Source: Chitinimonas koreensis
GTDB lineage: Bacteria; Pseudomonadota; Gammaproteobacteria; Burkholderiales; Chitinimonadaceae
Length of the DNA stretch: 64,000 bases
Assembly: GCF_014353015.1 (NCBI RefSeq)
Contig: NZ_CP060704.1
Location: 1,203,001-1,267,000 of the forward strand
Direction of reading: 5' to 3'
Shown here: positions 47,336 to 55,965 of the stretch, in pieces
Layout: each line of letters starts with the position of its first letter
How positions within the stretch are numbered: position 1 is the stretch's first letter
Position numbers and translations under genes: made by a program
Notes under the pieces: generated by a model
What the model saw: the letters and a program-made list of their open reading frames with translations, nothing else
What the model was told of the DNA's origin: nothing
The model's database searches: none

Positions 47336-48104
47336 ACGGCGGCGCGGACGGCGTCCTGATCCTCGGCTGCGGCTCGAGCGCCGGCACTCCGGCGATCGGC
47401 TGCCGCTGCGCCACCTGCACGTCGAGCGATCCGCGCAACCGCCGCACCCGCGCCTCCAGCGTGATCCGCGCCGGCGGCCTGAACTTCCTGATCGACACCG
47501 GCCCCGACCTGCGCACCCAGGCGCTGCGCGAAGGCCTGAGCCAGGTCGACGCAGTGCTCTACACCCACCAGCACGCCGACCACCTCAACGGCATCGACGA
47601 CCTGCGCGCCTTCTGCTGCGTCAACAAGGCGCCGATGCCGGTGTTCGGCAGCGATTTCATGATGCGCGACATCGAGGCGCGCTTTCACTACTGCACGCTG
47701 CCGCCGACGCCGTGGTGGGAGACGCCGTCGCTGCAGCTCACCCGCGTCGAAGGTCCGTTCTGCCACCGCGGCGTCGAGATCGTGCCGGTGCCGCTCTTGC
47801 ACGGCCGCTGGCCGATCCTCGGCTGGCGCATCGGCGGCGCGGCCTATCTGACCGACGTATCCGAGATCCCTGAAGCGAGCTTCGCGCTGCTGCGGGGCTG
47901 GACCTGCTGCTGCTCGACTGCCTGCGCGAGCAGCCGCACCGCACCCACTTCGGCTTCGAGCAATCGCTGGCCGCAGCGGCCCGCATCGGCGCGCGCCGTA
48001 CGGTGCTGATCCACATGACCCACGAGATGGAATACCACGCCTTGTCGGCCCGGCTGCCGGCCGGGGTCGAGGCGGGGTATGACGGGATGTGGTGCGAGGT
48101 GTAG
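47332..48104 (+). CDS. PhnP-like metallo-beta-lactamase-fold phosphodiesterase, frame broken by one missing base
   Basis: It starts at a GTG overlapping the tatD stop (GTGA). The first frame covers VLILGCGSSAGTPAIGCRC and the Cys pair CRCATCTSSDPRNRRTR, IDTGPDLR, the metal motif THQHADHLNG and VPVPLLHGR to LLRG. It is lost at the G run 47894-47897. The other frame continues LDLLLLDCLREQPHRTHFGF and MTHEMEYHALSARLP to the TAG at 48102. One added base gives 257 residues. The layout matches PhnP-type cyclic phosphodiesterases and the YycJ/lipoate-associated MBL group; the substrate is unknown. No phn gene is near. Confidence 0.82.
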
Positions 48105-48283
48105 CGGGTGAGGCGTGACCCCATCCCCACCCCCGCCCTCCCCTTGAAGGGAGGGAGTGTGTCGCACAAGCCTGAACGATCGCAGGCAATGGAGCCATCG
48201 CTGCACGGCTCCTCCCCCTTCAAGGGGAGGCTGGGTGGGGGATGGGTCACACCTCACCCCTAACCCCTCACGCCTCACATCGA
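48105..48283. repeat. Large intergenic palindrome, CCCCATCC...CCCCTTGAAGGGG type
   Basis: Arms at about 48117-48154 (CCCCATCCCCACCC, CTCCCCTTGAAGGGAGG) and 48211-48247 are inverted copies around a 56-base centre. Outside them GTGAGGCGTGA and TCACGCCTCAC extend the symmetry. This type of long imperfect hairpin, downstream of a coding end, is widespread in GC-rich proteobacterial genomes. Confidence 0.8.
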
Positions 48284-48345
48284 GGCGTCCCATCCCCATA
48301 CGAGAACGTCGCCTCTCGCGCCCAAGTCGCACCTCACATCCCGGC

Positions 48346-48351
48346 TAGAAT
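48346..48351 (+). promoter_or_regulatory. Possible -10 box (TAGAAT) of ndh
   Basis: CCCGGCTAGAATGCCCGGG: the hexamer is bracketed by CCGG/CCCGG. It is 35 bases before the ATG of ndh. The -35 side (AAGTCG near 48324) is weak. Confidence 0.4.
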
Positions 48352-48385
48352 GCCCGGGACCCTTATAAAAGTGACGAGGTGGTGC

Positions 48386-49705
48386 ATGAACGAAGGCAAG
48401 CACGTCCCCCGTATCGTGATCGTCGGCGGCGGGGCCGGCGGACTGGAGCTGGCGACCCGGCTCGGCGACCGGCTCGGCCGGAAGAAGCGCGCCGAGGTGG
48501 TGCTGGTCGACAGCCAGCGCACCCACATCTGGAAGCCGCTGCTGCACCAGCTGGCGGCCGGCAGCTACGACAGCCACGCCGAGGAGATCGAATACCTGGC
48601 CCAGGCGCGCTGGCACCACTTCCAGTTCCGCCAGGGCCGGCTGGCCGGCATCGACCGCGACAGCCGCGAGATCCTGCTGGCGCCGCTGACCAACCGCGAC
48701 GGCGGCGAAGTCCTGCCGGCGCGGCGGCTGGCCTACGACTACCTGGTGATCGCCATCGGCAGCCATACCAACGACTTCGGCACGCCCGGCGTAGCCGAGC
48801 ACGCGATCTGCCTCGACAGCCCGGCCGCCGCGCGCGAATTCCACGAACGCCTGATCGACGCCTGCCTGCGCGCCCAGACCGAGCAGGTCCAGGCCGGCGA
48901 CGGCCGGCTGACGGTGGCCATCATCGGCGCCGGCGCCACCGGGGTGGAGCTGGCGGCCGAGCTGCACGCCGCGGCCCAGGTGCTCGGCAGCTTCGGGCTC
49001 GAGCATATCGACCCGGACAGCGACCTGAAGATCGTGCTGGTCGAGGCCAGCCCGCGCATCCTGGCGGCGCTGCCCGAGCGGCTGTCGGTGGCGGCGGCGG
49101 CCGAGCTGCGCAAGCTGTCGGTCGAGATCCACAGCAACGAGCGGGTGGTGGAAGTGAGCGAGGCCGGCGTGCGCATGCGCAGCGGCAAGTTCATCCCGAG
49201 CACGCTCACCGTCTGGGCGGCCGGCATCAAGGCGGCCGACTTCCTCAAGGATTTCGGTGGCCTCGAGACCAACCGCATCAACCAGCTGGTGGTCGACACC
49301 ACGCTGCGCACCACGCGCGACGAGCGCATCTTCGCCTTCGGCGACTGCGCCGCCTGCCCGACCGACAGCGGCAGCCAGGTGCCGGCCCGCGCGCAGGCGG
49401 CGCACCAGCAAGCGCCGCTGCTGGCCGGCAACATCGAGCGCGCGATCGCCGGCAAGCCGCTCAAGCCGTTCCGCTTCCAGGACTACGGCTCGCTGGTGTC
49501 GCTGGCCAGCTATTCCTCGGTCGGCTCGCTGATGGGCAGCCTGTCCAAGGGCAGCCTGTTCGTCGAGGGCCAGATCGCCAAGCTGATGTACTGGGGCCTG
49601 CACAAGCAGCACCAGATGGCGATGTCGGGGCTATTCCGCACCATCCTGATCACCTGGTCGGAATGGCTGGACCGGGTGCATCGGCCGAAGATCAAGCTGC
49701 ATTGA
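48386..49705 (+). CDS. ndh: Type II NADH dehydrogenase (NADH:quinone oxidoreductase)
   Basis: 439 residues. It is a non-proton-pumping membrane-associated NADH dehydrogenase with two Rossmann folds. The FAD-binding motif is IVIVGGGAGGLELATRLG at 9-27 and the NADH-binding motif is VAIIGAGATGVELAAELH around 176-193. IFAFGDCAACP provides the second FAD contact. The C-terminal helical part (QMAMSGLFRTILITWSEWL) anchors the enzyme to the membrane. The start at 48386 follows GACGAGGTGG; the longer in-frame extension is not supported. It is transcribed alone. Confidence 0.94.
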   Translation: MNEGKHVPRIVIVGGGAGGLELATRLGDRLGRKKRAEVVLVDSQRTHIWKPLLHQLAAGSYDSHAEEIEYLAQARWHHFQFRQGRLAGIDRDSREILLAPLTNRDGGEVLPARRLAYDYLVIAIGSHTNDFGTPGVAEHAICLDSPAAAREFHERLIDACLRAQTEQVQAGDGRLTVAIIGAGATGVELAAELHAAAQVLGSFGLEHIDPDSDLKIVLVEASPRILAALPERLSVAAAAELRKLSVEIHSNERVVEVSEAGVRMRSGKFIPSTLTVWAAGIKAADFLKDFGGLETNRINQLVVDTTLRTTRDERIFAFGDCAACPTDSGSQVPARAQAAHQQAPLLAGNIERAIAGKPLKPFRFQDYGSLVSLASYSSVGSLMGSLSKGSLFVEGQIAKLMYWGLHKQHQMAMSGLFRTILITWSEWLDRVHRPKIKLH

Positions 49706-49709
49706 ACGG

Positions 49710-49806
49710 CCGTGAAAGGTGAAACGTGAAAGGTGCGCGGCTTCGCCGCGCTGCTCCACGTTTCACCTTTCACCGATGCCGCGCCGGCGGCGAATCACGT
49801 TTCACA
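49710..49806. repeat. GTGAAA-rich inverted repeat element
   Basis: Directly behind the ndh stop there is GTGAAAGGTGAAACGTGAAA, then a CGCGGCTTCGCCGCG hairpin, then CACGTTTCACCTTTCAC, and a further CACGTTTCAC at 49797-49806. Same build as the element at 34203, with the same position behind a stop codon. Confidence 0.75.
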
Positions 49807-49835
49807 CCCTTGATCGGCGCAAACCGCTGATTATC

Positions 49836-49865
49836 TTGCCGCCCGGGCCGGATGCCGGCTAGAAT
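49836..49865 (+). promoter_or_regulatory. Promoter of the rpsF-priB-rpsR-rplI operon
   Basis: TTGCCG at 49836-49841 and TAGAAT at 49860-49865 are separated by 18 bases, a good vegetative sigma-factor arrangement 70 bases before rpsF. The -10 box sits exactly inside a CCGGC-TAGAAT-GCCGG palindrome. Confidence 0.6.
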
Positions 49866-49935
49866 GCCGGGCTCTTCACCCCTTGCCTGACCGTTACCGC
49901 ATGACGGCAGGCTGTTCAATCCGCAAGGAGATCGC

Positions 49936-50307
49936 ATGCGACACTACGAAATCGTGTTCATCGTGCATCCCGATCAAAGCGAGCAAGTGCCCGCCATGAT
50001 CGAGCGCTACAAGACGATGATTACCAACGACGGCGGCAAGATCCACCGCCTGGAAGACTGGGGCCGTCGCCAGATGGCTTACCCGATCCAGAAGATGCAC
50101 AAGGCACACTACGTGCTGATGAACATCGAGATCGGCCAAGCCACCCTGGACGAGCTCGAACACGCCTTCAAGTTCAACGACGCCGTGCTGCGCCACCTGA
50201 CCCTCAAGGTCGAGCGCGTCATCACCGAGCCGTCGCCGATGATGAAGGAAGAGAAGTCCAAGTCGCTGACCCCGGCCCCCGAGGCCAAGGAAGCGGCGGC
50301 CGCCTAA
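49936..50307 (+). CDS. rpsF: 30S ribosomal protein S6
   Basis: 123 residues. MRHYEIVFIVHPDQSEQVPAMIERY and the LEDWGRRQMAYPIQKMHKAHYVLMNIE core are typical S6. It binds S18 on the platform of the 30S subunit. The last 20 residues (EEKSKSLTPAPEAKEAAAA) form the usual disordered tail. An AAGGAG site is seven bases before the ATG. It is first in the rpsF-priB-rpsR-rplI operon. Confidence 0.98.
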   Translation: MRHYEIVFIVHPDQSEQVPAMIERYKTMITNDGGKIHRLEDWGRRQMAYPIQKMHKAHYVLMNIEIGQATLDELEHAFKFNDAVLRHLTLKVERVITEPSPMMKEEKSKSLTPAPEAKEAAAA

Positions 50308-50322
50308 GCCAATAGGCTCCGC

Positions 50323-50625
50323 TTGAGCGCGCGCAACCAGGTCGTCGCCCACGGCAAGCTGTTCGAAGTCGGCGCCCTGCGCTACACCCCGGCCGGTATC
50401 CCGGCGGTCGAATTCAGGCTGATGCACGAATCGACCCAGCTGGAAGCCGGCGTGGAGCGCAAGGTGCAGTGCGAAATGCCCTGCATCTGCCTGGGCAAGC
50501 AGGCCGAGACGCTGGCGCGGCTCGCGGCGGATGCGGAAATCGTGGTCAAAGGTTTCCTCGCCGCACGCAGCCAGCGCTACCGCCACAGCCTGGTGCTTCA
50601 CGTCACCGACTGGAAGCGCGCCTAG
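50323..50625 (+). CDS. priB: Primosomal replication protein PriB
   Basis: 100 residues, started by a TTG at 50323, which gives the family N-terminus (M)SARNQVVAHGKLFEVG. A single OB fold similar to SSB: LRYTPAGIPAVEFRLMHES, VQCEMPCICLGKQAETLARL, VKGFLAARSQRYRHSLVLHV. It helps PriA restart stalled forks. Its place between rpsF and rpsR is conserved in Neisseria, Bordetella and Escherichia. The rare start codon may keep expression below that of the ribosomal proteins around it. Confidence 0.95.
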   Translation: MSARNQVVAHGKLFEVGALRYTPAGIPAVEFRLMHESTQLEAGVERKVQCEMPCICLGKQAETLARLAADAEIVVKGFLAARSQRYRHSLVLHVTDWKRA

Positions 50626-50672
50626 ACCCGCTCGAGCTACCCAACCAGTTTTCAGAATTCAACGAGGTCATC

Positions 50673-50900
50673 ATGTCCCGTAACCTGTTCAAGCGCCGGA
50701 AGTTCTGCCGCTTCACCGCCGAAGGCATCAAGGAAGTCGATTACAAGGATGTCAACCTGCTGAAGGATTTCATCAGCGAGAACGGCAAGATCATCCCGGC
50801 CCGCATCACCGGCACCAAGGCCCGCTACCAGCGTCAGCTGTCGGACGCCATCAAGCGCGCCCGTTTCCTGGCCCTGATGCCTTACACCGACAAGCACTAA
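50673..50900 (+). CDS. rpsR: 30S ribosomal protein S18
   Basis: 75 residues beginning MSRNLFKRRKFCRFTAEG. The conserved body is YKDVNLLKDFISENGKIIPARITGT followed by RYQRQLSDAIKRARFLALMPY. It pairs with S6. The start has GAGG at a suitable distance; a longer in-frame start further upstream overlaps priB and is not used. Confidence 0.98.
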   Translation: MSRNLFKRRKFCRFTAEGIKEVDYKDVNLLKDFISENGKIIPARITGTKARYQRQLSDAIKRARFLALMPYTDKH

Positions 50901-50915
50901 GCCGGAGCCGCCAAC

Positions 50916-51365
50916 ATGCAAATCATTCTGCTCGAAAAAGTGGCCAACCTCGGCAGCCTGGGCGATATCGTCAAGGTCAAGGACGGCTACGCCCGTAACT
51001 TCCTGATCCCGCAAGGCAAGGCCAAGCGCGCCACCGACGCCAACCTGAAGCAATTCGAAGTCCGCCGCGCCGAGCTCGAGAAGCAGCAGGCCGATATCCT
51101 GGCCGAGGCGCAAGCCCGTGCCGAGAAGCTGACCGACTACGCCGCGACCGTCGCCCAGAAGGCCGGCGTCGATGGCCGCCTGTTCGGCTCGGTCACCAAC
51201 CACGACATCGCCGAAGCCGTCACCAAGGCTTCGGGCGTGCCCGTCACCAAGATGGAAGTGCGTCTGCCGGACGGCCCGCTCAAGGCCATCGGCGAGTACG
51301 AAGTCGCGCTGGCGCTGCACCACGACGTGGTCGTGAACGTGAAGATCACCGTCGTCGGCGAATAA
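50916..51365 (+). CDS. rplI: 50S ribosomal protein L9
   Basis: 149 residues. The N-terminal rRNA-binding domain is MQIILLEKVANLGSLGDIVKVKDGYARNFLIP. The long connecting helix spans about 41-75, and the C-terminal domain has GRLFGSVTNHDIAEAV and LPDGPLKAIGEYEVALALHHDV. It is the last gene of the operon, 15 bases behind rpsR, and is followed by a terminator. Confidence 0.98.
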   Translation: MQIILLEKVANLGSLGDIVKVKDGYARNFLIPQGKAKRATDANLKQFEVRRAELEKQQADILAEAQARAEKLTDYAATVAQKAGVDGRLFGSVTNHDIAEAVTKASGVPVTKMEVRLPDGPLKAIGEYEVALALHHDVVVNVKITVVGE

Positions 51366-51386
51366 GCCCAGCGACAGCGGTCCGCA

Positions 51387-51423
51387 AAACGGGGATTCGA
51401 GCGATCGGATCCCCGTTTTTCTT
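51387..51423 (+). terminator. Rho-independent terminator after rplI
   Basis: AAACGGGGATTCGAGCGAT and its partner CGGATCCCCGTTTTTCTTT form a stem with T-run about 22 bases behind the rplI stop. Confidence 0.85.
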
Positions 51424-51528
51424 TGTCCGCCGCCAAGAAGGTCCGCAGTACGGCAAGGGCGGCAGTGATAGCATGCGCGGACAATTTATAATTCGCCGTG
51501 CAGTCCGTCGCTGCCCCGCTCCCGCGCC

Positions 51529-53355
51529 ATGAATCCCAAGCTCCTCAATCCGACCGACATCGCCCGCGAGACGCTGCGCCAGCTCGCCGCGCGCCGCATC
51601 GCGCCCACGCCCGAACGCTACGAGGAGCTGTACCACGAGATCGCCGGCGAGGGCTCCCAGCCCAATCCGCAGGCGACGCTGGCCGGCGAGCTGGTCCGCG
51701 CGCTCAAGGCGCTGCCGCGCCAGAACGGCGACCTGCTGCGGCTGACCAGCCAGGCCGAGCGGCTGAGCCAGGCCAAGGAATGGGCGCAGCTGGTGCCGGT
51801 GGTGGTGCAGGCGATCGAGACCCAGGACGGCCAGGCCAGCCTGGCGCGCAACTGGTCGGAGCTGATCCACGAGCTGATCAACCAGTGGGAGTTGCGCAGC
51901 CCGCACTTCACCTCGGCGCGCAAGCGCGAGTCGCTGGCCAAGGTGCTGCTCAACTTCGGCAATTACCCGAACCTGCTCAACGAAAAGCTCGACGCGCTGG
52001 TGCGCAGCTGGAGCGAAGGCGCCAGCGGCGGCAGCCAGATCGACGTGGCTGGGATCGACGCCAGCGGCGAAGCGCGGGCGCCGGGCGCCGTCGACGCCGC
52101 CGGTCCCGCCCTGGCCGCGGTGCCGGCCAGCGGCCTCGACTGGCAGCGCTGGCGCGAACTGCTGGTGCAGACGCTGCGCCACGGCCTGGCCGACCGGCTG
52201 CAGGGCATGCCGGACCTGGCCGAGGAAGCGATCAGCCTGGCCCTGGCGGCCGAGACCGCGGCCAGCGAACAGGCGCTCGACCTCTTGGTGCAGCGCCTGC
52301 GCAAGTTCTGGATCCAGCTCGAGCTGCGCAGCGAGCGCGACAACCGCATCACCAGCGGCCTGGTGAACCTGCTGGTGCTGCTCAGCGACAATATGGCGGC
52401 GCTGTCGGGCGACGATGAATGGGTCAGCGGCCAGCTGGCGGTGGTGCGCGACATCCTGTCGCGGCCGCTCAGCGTGACCCGGCTCTACGAGGTCGAGGCC
52501 GGCTTCAAGGAGGTGGTGTTCAAGCAGGGCCAGCTGCGCCACAGCCTCGACGATGCGCAGGAACGCATCAAGCACATGCTGTCGCTGTTCATCGACCGGC
52601 TCGGCAGCATGGCCGACACCACCGGCGGCTACCACGACCGCATCGAGGCCTACGCCAGCCGCATCGCTTCGGCCCAGCACATCACCGACCTGCAGCAGCT
52701 GCTCGACGAGCTGATGCAGGACACCCGCGTGATGCAGCTCGACATGGCGCGCTCGCGCGAGGAACTGCTGGCCGCGCGCCACGACGCCGAGGCGGCCAGC
52801 CAGCGGGTGGCCGAGCTCGAGCAGGAATTGCGCGCGATCAGCGAGAAGGTGCGCGAGGACCAGCTGACCGGCGCGCTGAACCGGCGCGGCTTCGAGGAAG
52901 CCTTCGCCACCGAGATCGCCCGCGCCGAGCGCAGCAGCAAGTCGCTGTGCCTGGCGCTGCTCGACATCGACAATTTCAAGAAGCTCAACGACCAGCGCGG
53001 CCACCAGGCCGGCGACGATGCGCTGGTGCACCTGGTGGCGGTGATCCGCGACGTGCTGCGGCCGACCGACGTGATCGCGCGCTACGGCGGCGAGGAATTC
53101 GTGGTGCTGCTGCCCGAGACGGCGCTGTCCGAGGCGGCCAACACCATGCGCCGGGTGCAGCGCGAGCTGACCAAGCGTTTCTTCCTGCACAACAACGAGC
53201 GCGTGCTGATCACCTTCTCGGCCGGCGTGACGCGCTTCGTCGCCGACGAGCACCCCGAGGCGACGCTAGAGCGCGCCGACCAGGCGATGTACGAGGCCAA
53301 GAAGTCGGGCAAGAACCAGGTGATCGTGGCCGAGGCGGGCAAAGCCGCAGGCTGA
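51529..53355 (+). CDS. GGDEF diguanylate cyclase with long helical N-terminal region
   Basis: 608 residues. Residues 1 to about 430 have no recognised sensor domain; they are helical, with NPTDIARETLRQLAARRIAPTPERYEELY near the start and a coiled coil around 400-440 (EELLAARHDAEAASQRVAELE). The GGDEF domain covers about 440-600: DQLTGALNRRGFEEAF, LLDIDNFKKLNDQRGHQAGD, the active site RYGGEEFVVLLP, and an inhibitory RxxD (RPTD) just before. Enzyme and product inhibition should both work. No membrane segment is visible. The N-terminal part matches a family of cytosolic cyclases of Betaproteobacteria, but its signal is unknown. It is a single gene. Confidence 0.92.
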   Translation: MNPKLLNPTDIARETLRQLAARRIAPTPERYEELYHEIAGEGSQPNPQATLAGELVRALKALPRQNGDLLRLTSQAERLSQAKEWAQLVPVVVQAIETQDGQASLARNWSELIHELINQWELRSPHFTSARKRESLAKVLLNFGNYPNLLNEKLDALVRSWSEGASGGSQIDVAGIDASGEARAPGAVDAAGPALAAVPASGLDWQRWRELLVQTLRHGLADRLQGMPDLAEEAISLALAAETAASEQALDLLVQRLRKFWIQLELRSERDNRITSGLVNLLVLLSDNMAALSGDDEWVSGQLAVVRDILSRPLSVTRLYEVEAGFKEVVFKQGQLRHSLDDAQERIKHMLSLFIDRLGSMADTTGGYHDRIEAYASRIASAQHITDLQQLLDELMQDTRVMQLDMARSREELLAARHDAEAASQRVAELEQELRAISEKVREDQLTGALNRRGFEEAFATEIARAERSSKSLCLALLDIDNFKKLNDQRGHQAGDDALVHLVAVIRDVLRPTDVIARYGGEEFVVLLPETALSEAANTMRRVQRELTKRFFLHNNERVLITFSAGVTRFVADEHPEATLERADQAMYEAKKSGKNQVIVAEAGKAAG

Positions 53356-53388
53356 CGGTTCTCGCCGTGTCCCGATGCTCGGGAGCCT

Positions 53389-53459
53389 GTAGGAGCGGCT
53401 TCAGCCGCGAATTTCCGCTCGGTTCACTTTCCGCCATTCGCGGCTGAAGCCGCGCCTAC
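53389..53459. repeat. REP-like palindrome, GTAGGAGCGGCTTCAGCCGCGA family
   Basis: Third copy of the family, 34 bases behind the cyclase stop; the right arm ends GCGCCTAC with one change. A single half element of the other family (GTAGCTCGGGCTTTACGCCC) follows at 53496-53518. Confidence 0.88.
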
Positions 53460-53572
53460 AAAACCCCGGGCTTGGCTGCGGCGGGCGATGCGCCCGTAGC
53501 TCGGGCTTTACGCCCGACTGCGCCGCTCATCGAGGTCGCGCCGCCCCGCCGAACCGATCCCTCACCCGCCGC

Positions 53573-54040
53573 TCACTCCGCCGCGCCGGCGAACCCCTGC
53601 TGCCGCCAGGCCTCGAACACCGTCACCGCCACCGCGTTGGACAGGTTGAGACTGCGGTTGTCCGGCCGCATCGGCAGCCGGATGCGGCGCTCGGGCGGAA
53701 AGCCGTCGCGCAGCTCGGCCGGCAGGCCGGCCGATTCGCGGCCGAACAGGAACACGTCGCCGGGCTGGAAGGCGATGCGGTCGTGGCGGGTCGAGCCGCG
53801 GGTGGTCAGCGCGAAGATGCGGCGGCCGGCAAGCGCGGCCTGGCAGGCGGCCCAGTCCTCGTGCACCCGCATCTCGGCGTACTCGTGGTAGTCGAGCCCG
53901 GCGCGGCGCATCCTGGCGTCGTCGAGCGGGAAGCCGAGCGGCTTGACCAGGTGCAGCTCGCAGCCGGTATTGGCGCACAGGCGGATGACGTTGCCGGTGT
54001 TGGGCGGGATTTCGGGCTGGAACAGGACGACGGCGAACAT
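53573..54040 (-). CDS. trmL: tRNA (cytidine/uridine-2'-O)-methyltransferase TrmL
   Basis: 155 residues from the ATG at 54040 (MFAVVLFQPEIPPNTGN), the length of TrmL/YibK. It methylates the wobble base ribose of tRNA-Leu. SPOUT-family motifs: NTGNVIRLCANTGCELHLVKPLGF (motif 1), FLFGRESAGLP (motif 2) and RLPMRPDNRSLNLSNAVAV (motif 3), which form the trefoil knot binding S-adenosylmethionine. The in-frame leader before Met14 is not part of the family. Confidence 0.95.
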   Translation of the reverse strand: MFAVVLFQPEIPPNTGNVIRLCANTGCELHLVKPLGFPLDDARMRRAGLDYHEYAEMRVHEDWAACQAALAGRRIFALTTRGSTRHDRIAFQPGDVFLFGRESAGLPAELRDGFPPERRIRLPMRPDNRSLNLSNAVAVTVFEAWRQQGFAGAAE

Positions 54041-54116
54041 GCGGGGCGATCTGGCTAATGAATTCGGCGGGTGGGACAAGCGCCCCTACAGGCGCGAACA
54101 GCGCGGACTGGTGATA

Positions 54117-54620
54117 TCAGGGCGTCTCGCGCTGCGCATCGGGCAGCCCGTCGTGGCCGCCGTCGGGCCGTGCCGGCGCGTCGGACCAGTGCAGCGCGCC
54201 GATCTCGGCATTGCGGGCCGGGTGGCGCGGGTAGTGCACCCGGTTGTCGGCGCGCTTGCACTCGCCGACCACCAGCAGCCGCACCGGCTGCGCGGTGTTG
54301 TTGATGAAGGTGTGCGCCAGGCCGTCGCCGGGCGGGAAGCCGACGCCGTCGCCCGGCCGCAGCTGGTGCAGCGTGCCGTCGAGCCAGACCTCGGGCTCGC
54401 CCTCGATCACGTAGACGAACTCCTCCTCGGTGCTTTCCGCGTGCGGCCAGGAGGTGCGTCGGCCGGGCGGCAGCAGCTCGTGATGGATGCCGATGCGCTG
54501 CAGGCCGAACACCCGGCCGAACGGCGAGCCGACGCTCAGCAGTTCGGTGCTGCCGGGGTAGTGGCTGTCGTCGGCTTCCTGGATCTCGCTGTAGTGCTTG
54601 ATGCAATCGGGGCGATTCAT
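54117..54620 (-). CDS. Cupin-domain protein
   Basis: 167 residues from the ATG at 54620, whose ATGA overlaps the stop of the preceding regulator-like gene. It is a single-domain cupin. Motif 1 is WPHAESTEEEFVYVIEGEP (His and Glu metal ligands), and motif 2 is LRPGDGVGFPPGDGLAHTF (His ligand). It starts MNRPDCIKHYSEIQEADDSHYPGS. Enzymatic or sensory function cannot be told from the family. As third gene of the operon it may act on, or sense, the same compound as the PNPOx-like proteins. Confidence 0.85.
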   Translation of the reverse strand: MNRPDCIKHYSEIQEADDSHYPGSTELLSVGSPFGRVFGLQRIGIHHELLPPGRRTSWPHAESTEEEFVYVIEGEPEVWLDGTLHQLRPGDGVGFPPGDGLAHTFINNTAQPVRLLVVGECKRADNRVHYPRHPARNAEIGALHWSDAPARPDGGHDGLPDAQRETP

Positions 54621-55965
54621 GCTTGTTGCTCCTCCACGTCGACCAGGCTGACCGGCCGGTCGAGCCGCAGCGCGAAGCGGCCGCGGCCGAGCTTCTCGAT
54701 GCGCAGCCAGTCGCAGCGCTCGCCCAGGCGGCGCTGCAGCAGGATCAGCCGGGTTTCCAAATTGTCGTCCAGATCGGGCAGCCGCAGCCGCGGATCGAGC
54801 CGCAGCGCACGGTTGCTCGACTCGGCCCGGCCTTCGCGCACCAGGTCGTTGATCAGCAGCCACAGCACCGCGCCGGCCACGCCCTTGATCAGGTAGTCGT
54901 CGTCGAGGAACACGCTCTGGGTGGTGGCGAAATAACGCACCGCGACCGGGCGGCCGGCCGGTGCGATGGCGTCCATCGGGGCGGCGGCAGCGGTTCGGGG
55001 ATCTCGACCGGCCGGATCAGGCAGCGCATCACCACGCCGAGCTGCTGGGCGATGGTGACCAGCGCATCCTCGTCCTGGTGGTCGAAGCGGCCTTCCTCGG
55101 CGCTCTCGACGTAGAGCACGCCGGCCAGCCAGTCGCCGGCCTCGATCGGCGCGGCCAGCTGGCTCTGCGGATCGATCAGGCCGGGGAAGCTGATCTCGGT
55201 ATCGAGCGGGATCAGGCCGTCGCGCGCGGCGGCGGCGCGTACCGCGCGGCCGTAGGCGTATTCGGCCGCCGGCCAGTTGAGCCGGATCGGGGTGCGCTGC
55301 TGCGCCGCCACGCCGATCACGCCCTCGCCGAGCGCGACCTCGGAGCCGACGCCGGACTGGGCATAGCCATGGCTGGCCACGGTGTAGAGCCACTGGCCCG
55401 ATTCGTCGCTGCACAGCACCAGCGCATGCTGCATGCCGAACAGCTCGGCCAGCCCCTCGAGCACCAGGTCCAGCGCCGTCTCGAGCTCGTCGGCGGCCGC
55501 CAGCCGGCGCGACAGCGTGCGCAATGCGGCCAGCCGGTCGCGCCGCCGCTCGGGCTGCGGCCGGCAGGGGCCGGGCACGGCCTCGATCGCCGCCACCTTG
55601 TAGACGTCGGCGCCCAGCAGGCGGAACACGCCGGCCATGCCGGTATGCGAGGCGATGCTGGCCAGCCGCGCACGCATGCATTCGAACAGCGGGCCTTCCG
55701 ATTCGGTGCGCGCGTATTCGATCGCCAGCCGGTAGCGCGCGCCGCTGCACGGGTCGAGCAGCAGCAGCGAGCCGGCCGGGTTGGCCAGGATGTTCTCGCG
55801 CGTCTTGTTGAGGAACTGGAAGCTCAGCGCGACATGCTCGTCGTCGACGAAATGGACCTGCGAGACGCAGGTGACGTTAGGCGTGCCGTCGGTGGAGCAG
55901 GTGGCCAGCAGCGCCGGCGCGGCGCCCTCGAAACAGCGCCGCAGCTGGTCCAGCCGCGGCGTCAT
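54617..55965 (-). CDS. PNPOx-like/GAF protein with winged-helix-like C-terminus, frame broken by one missing base
   Basis: About 449 residues after one base is added in the run at 54978-54981 (GGGG here, CCCC on the coding strand). Residues 1-150 are a split beta-barrel pyridoxamine-phosphate-oxidase-like domain (LLATCSTDGTPNVTCVSQVHF, FLNKTRENILANP). Residues about 165-325 are a GAF domain (ELETALDLVLEGLAELFGM, VALGEGVIGVAAQQRTPIR, AAPIEAGDWLAGVLYVES). The last 110 residues (LRLDPRLRLPDLDDNLETR, WLRIEKLGRGRFAL) look like a winged-helix DNA-binding domain, which would make it a regulator. This last point is inference. It starts four bases inside the end of the upstream PNPOx-like gene and overlaps the cupin gene. 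Confidence 0.78.

Noticed and set aside
48105..48283. A tRNA or structured RNA gene
   Set aside because: The long arms form one simple hairpin of CT/GA-rich sequence; no cloverleaf or known riboswitch core can be drawn.
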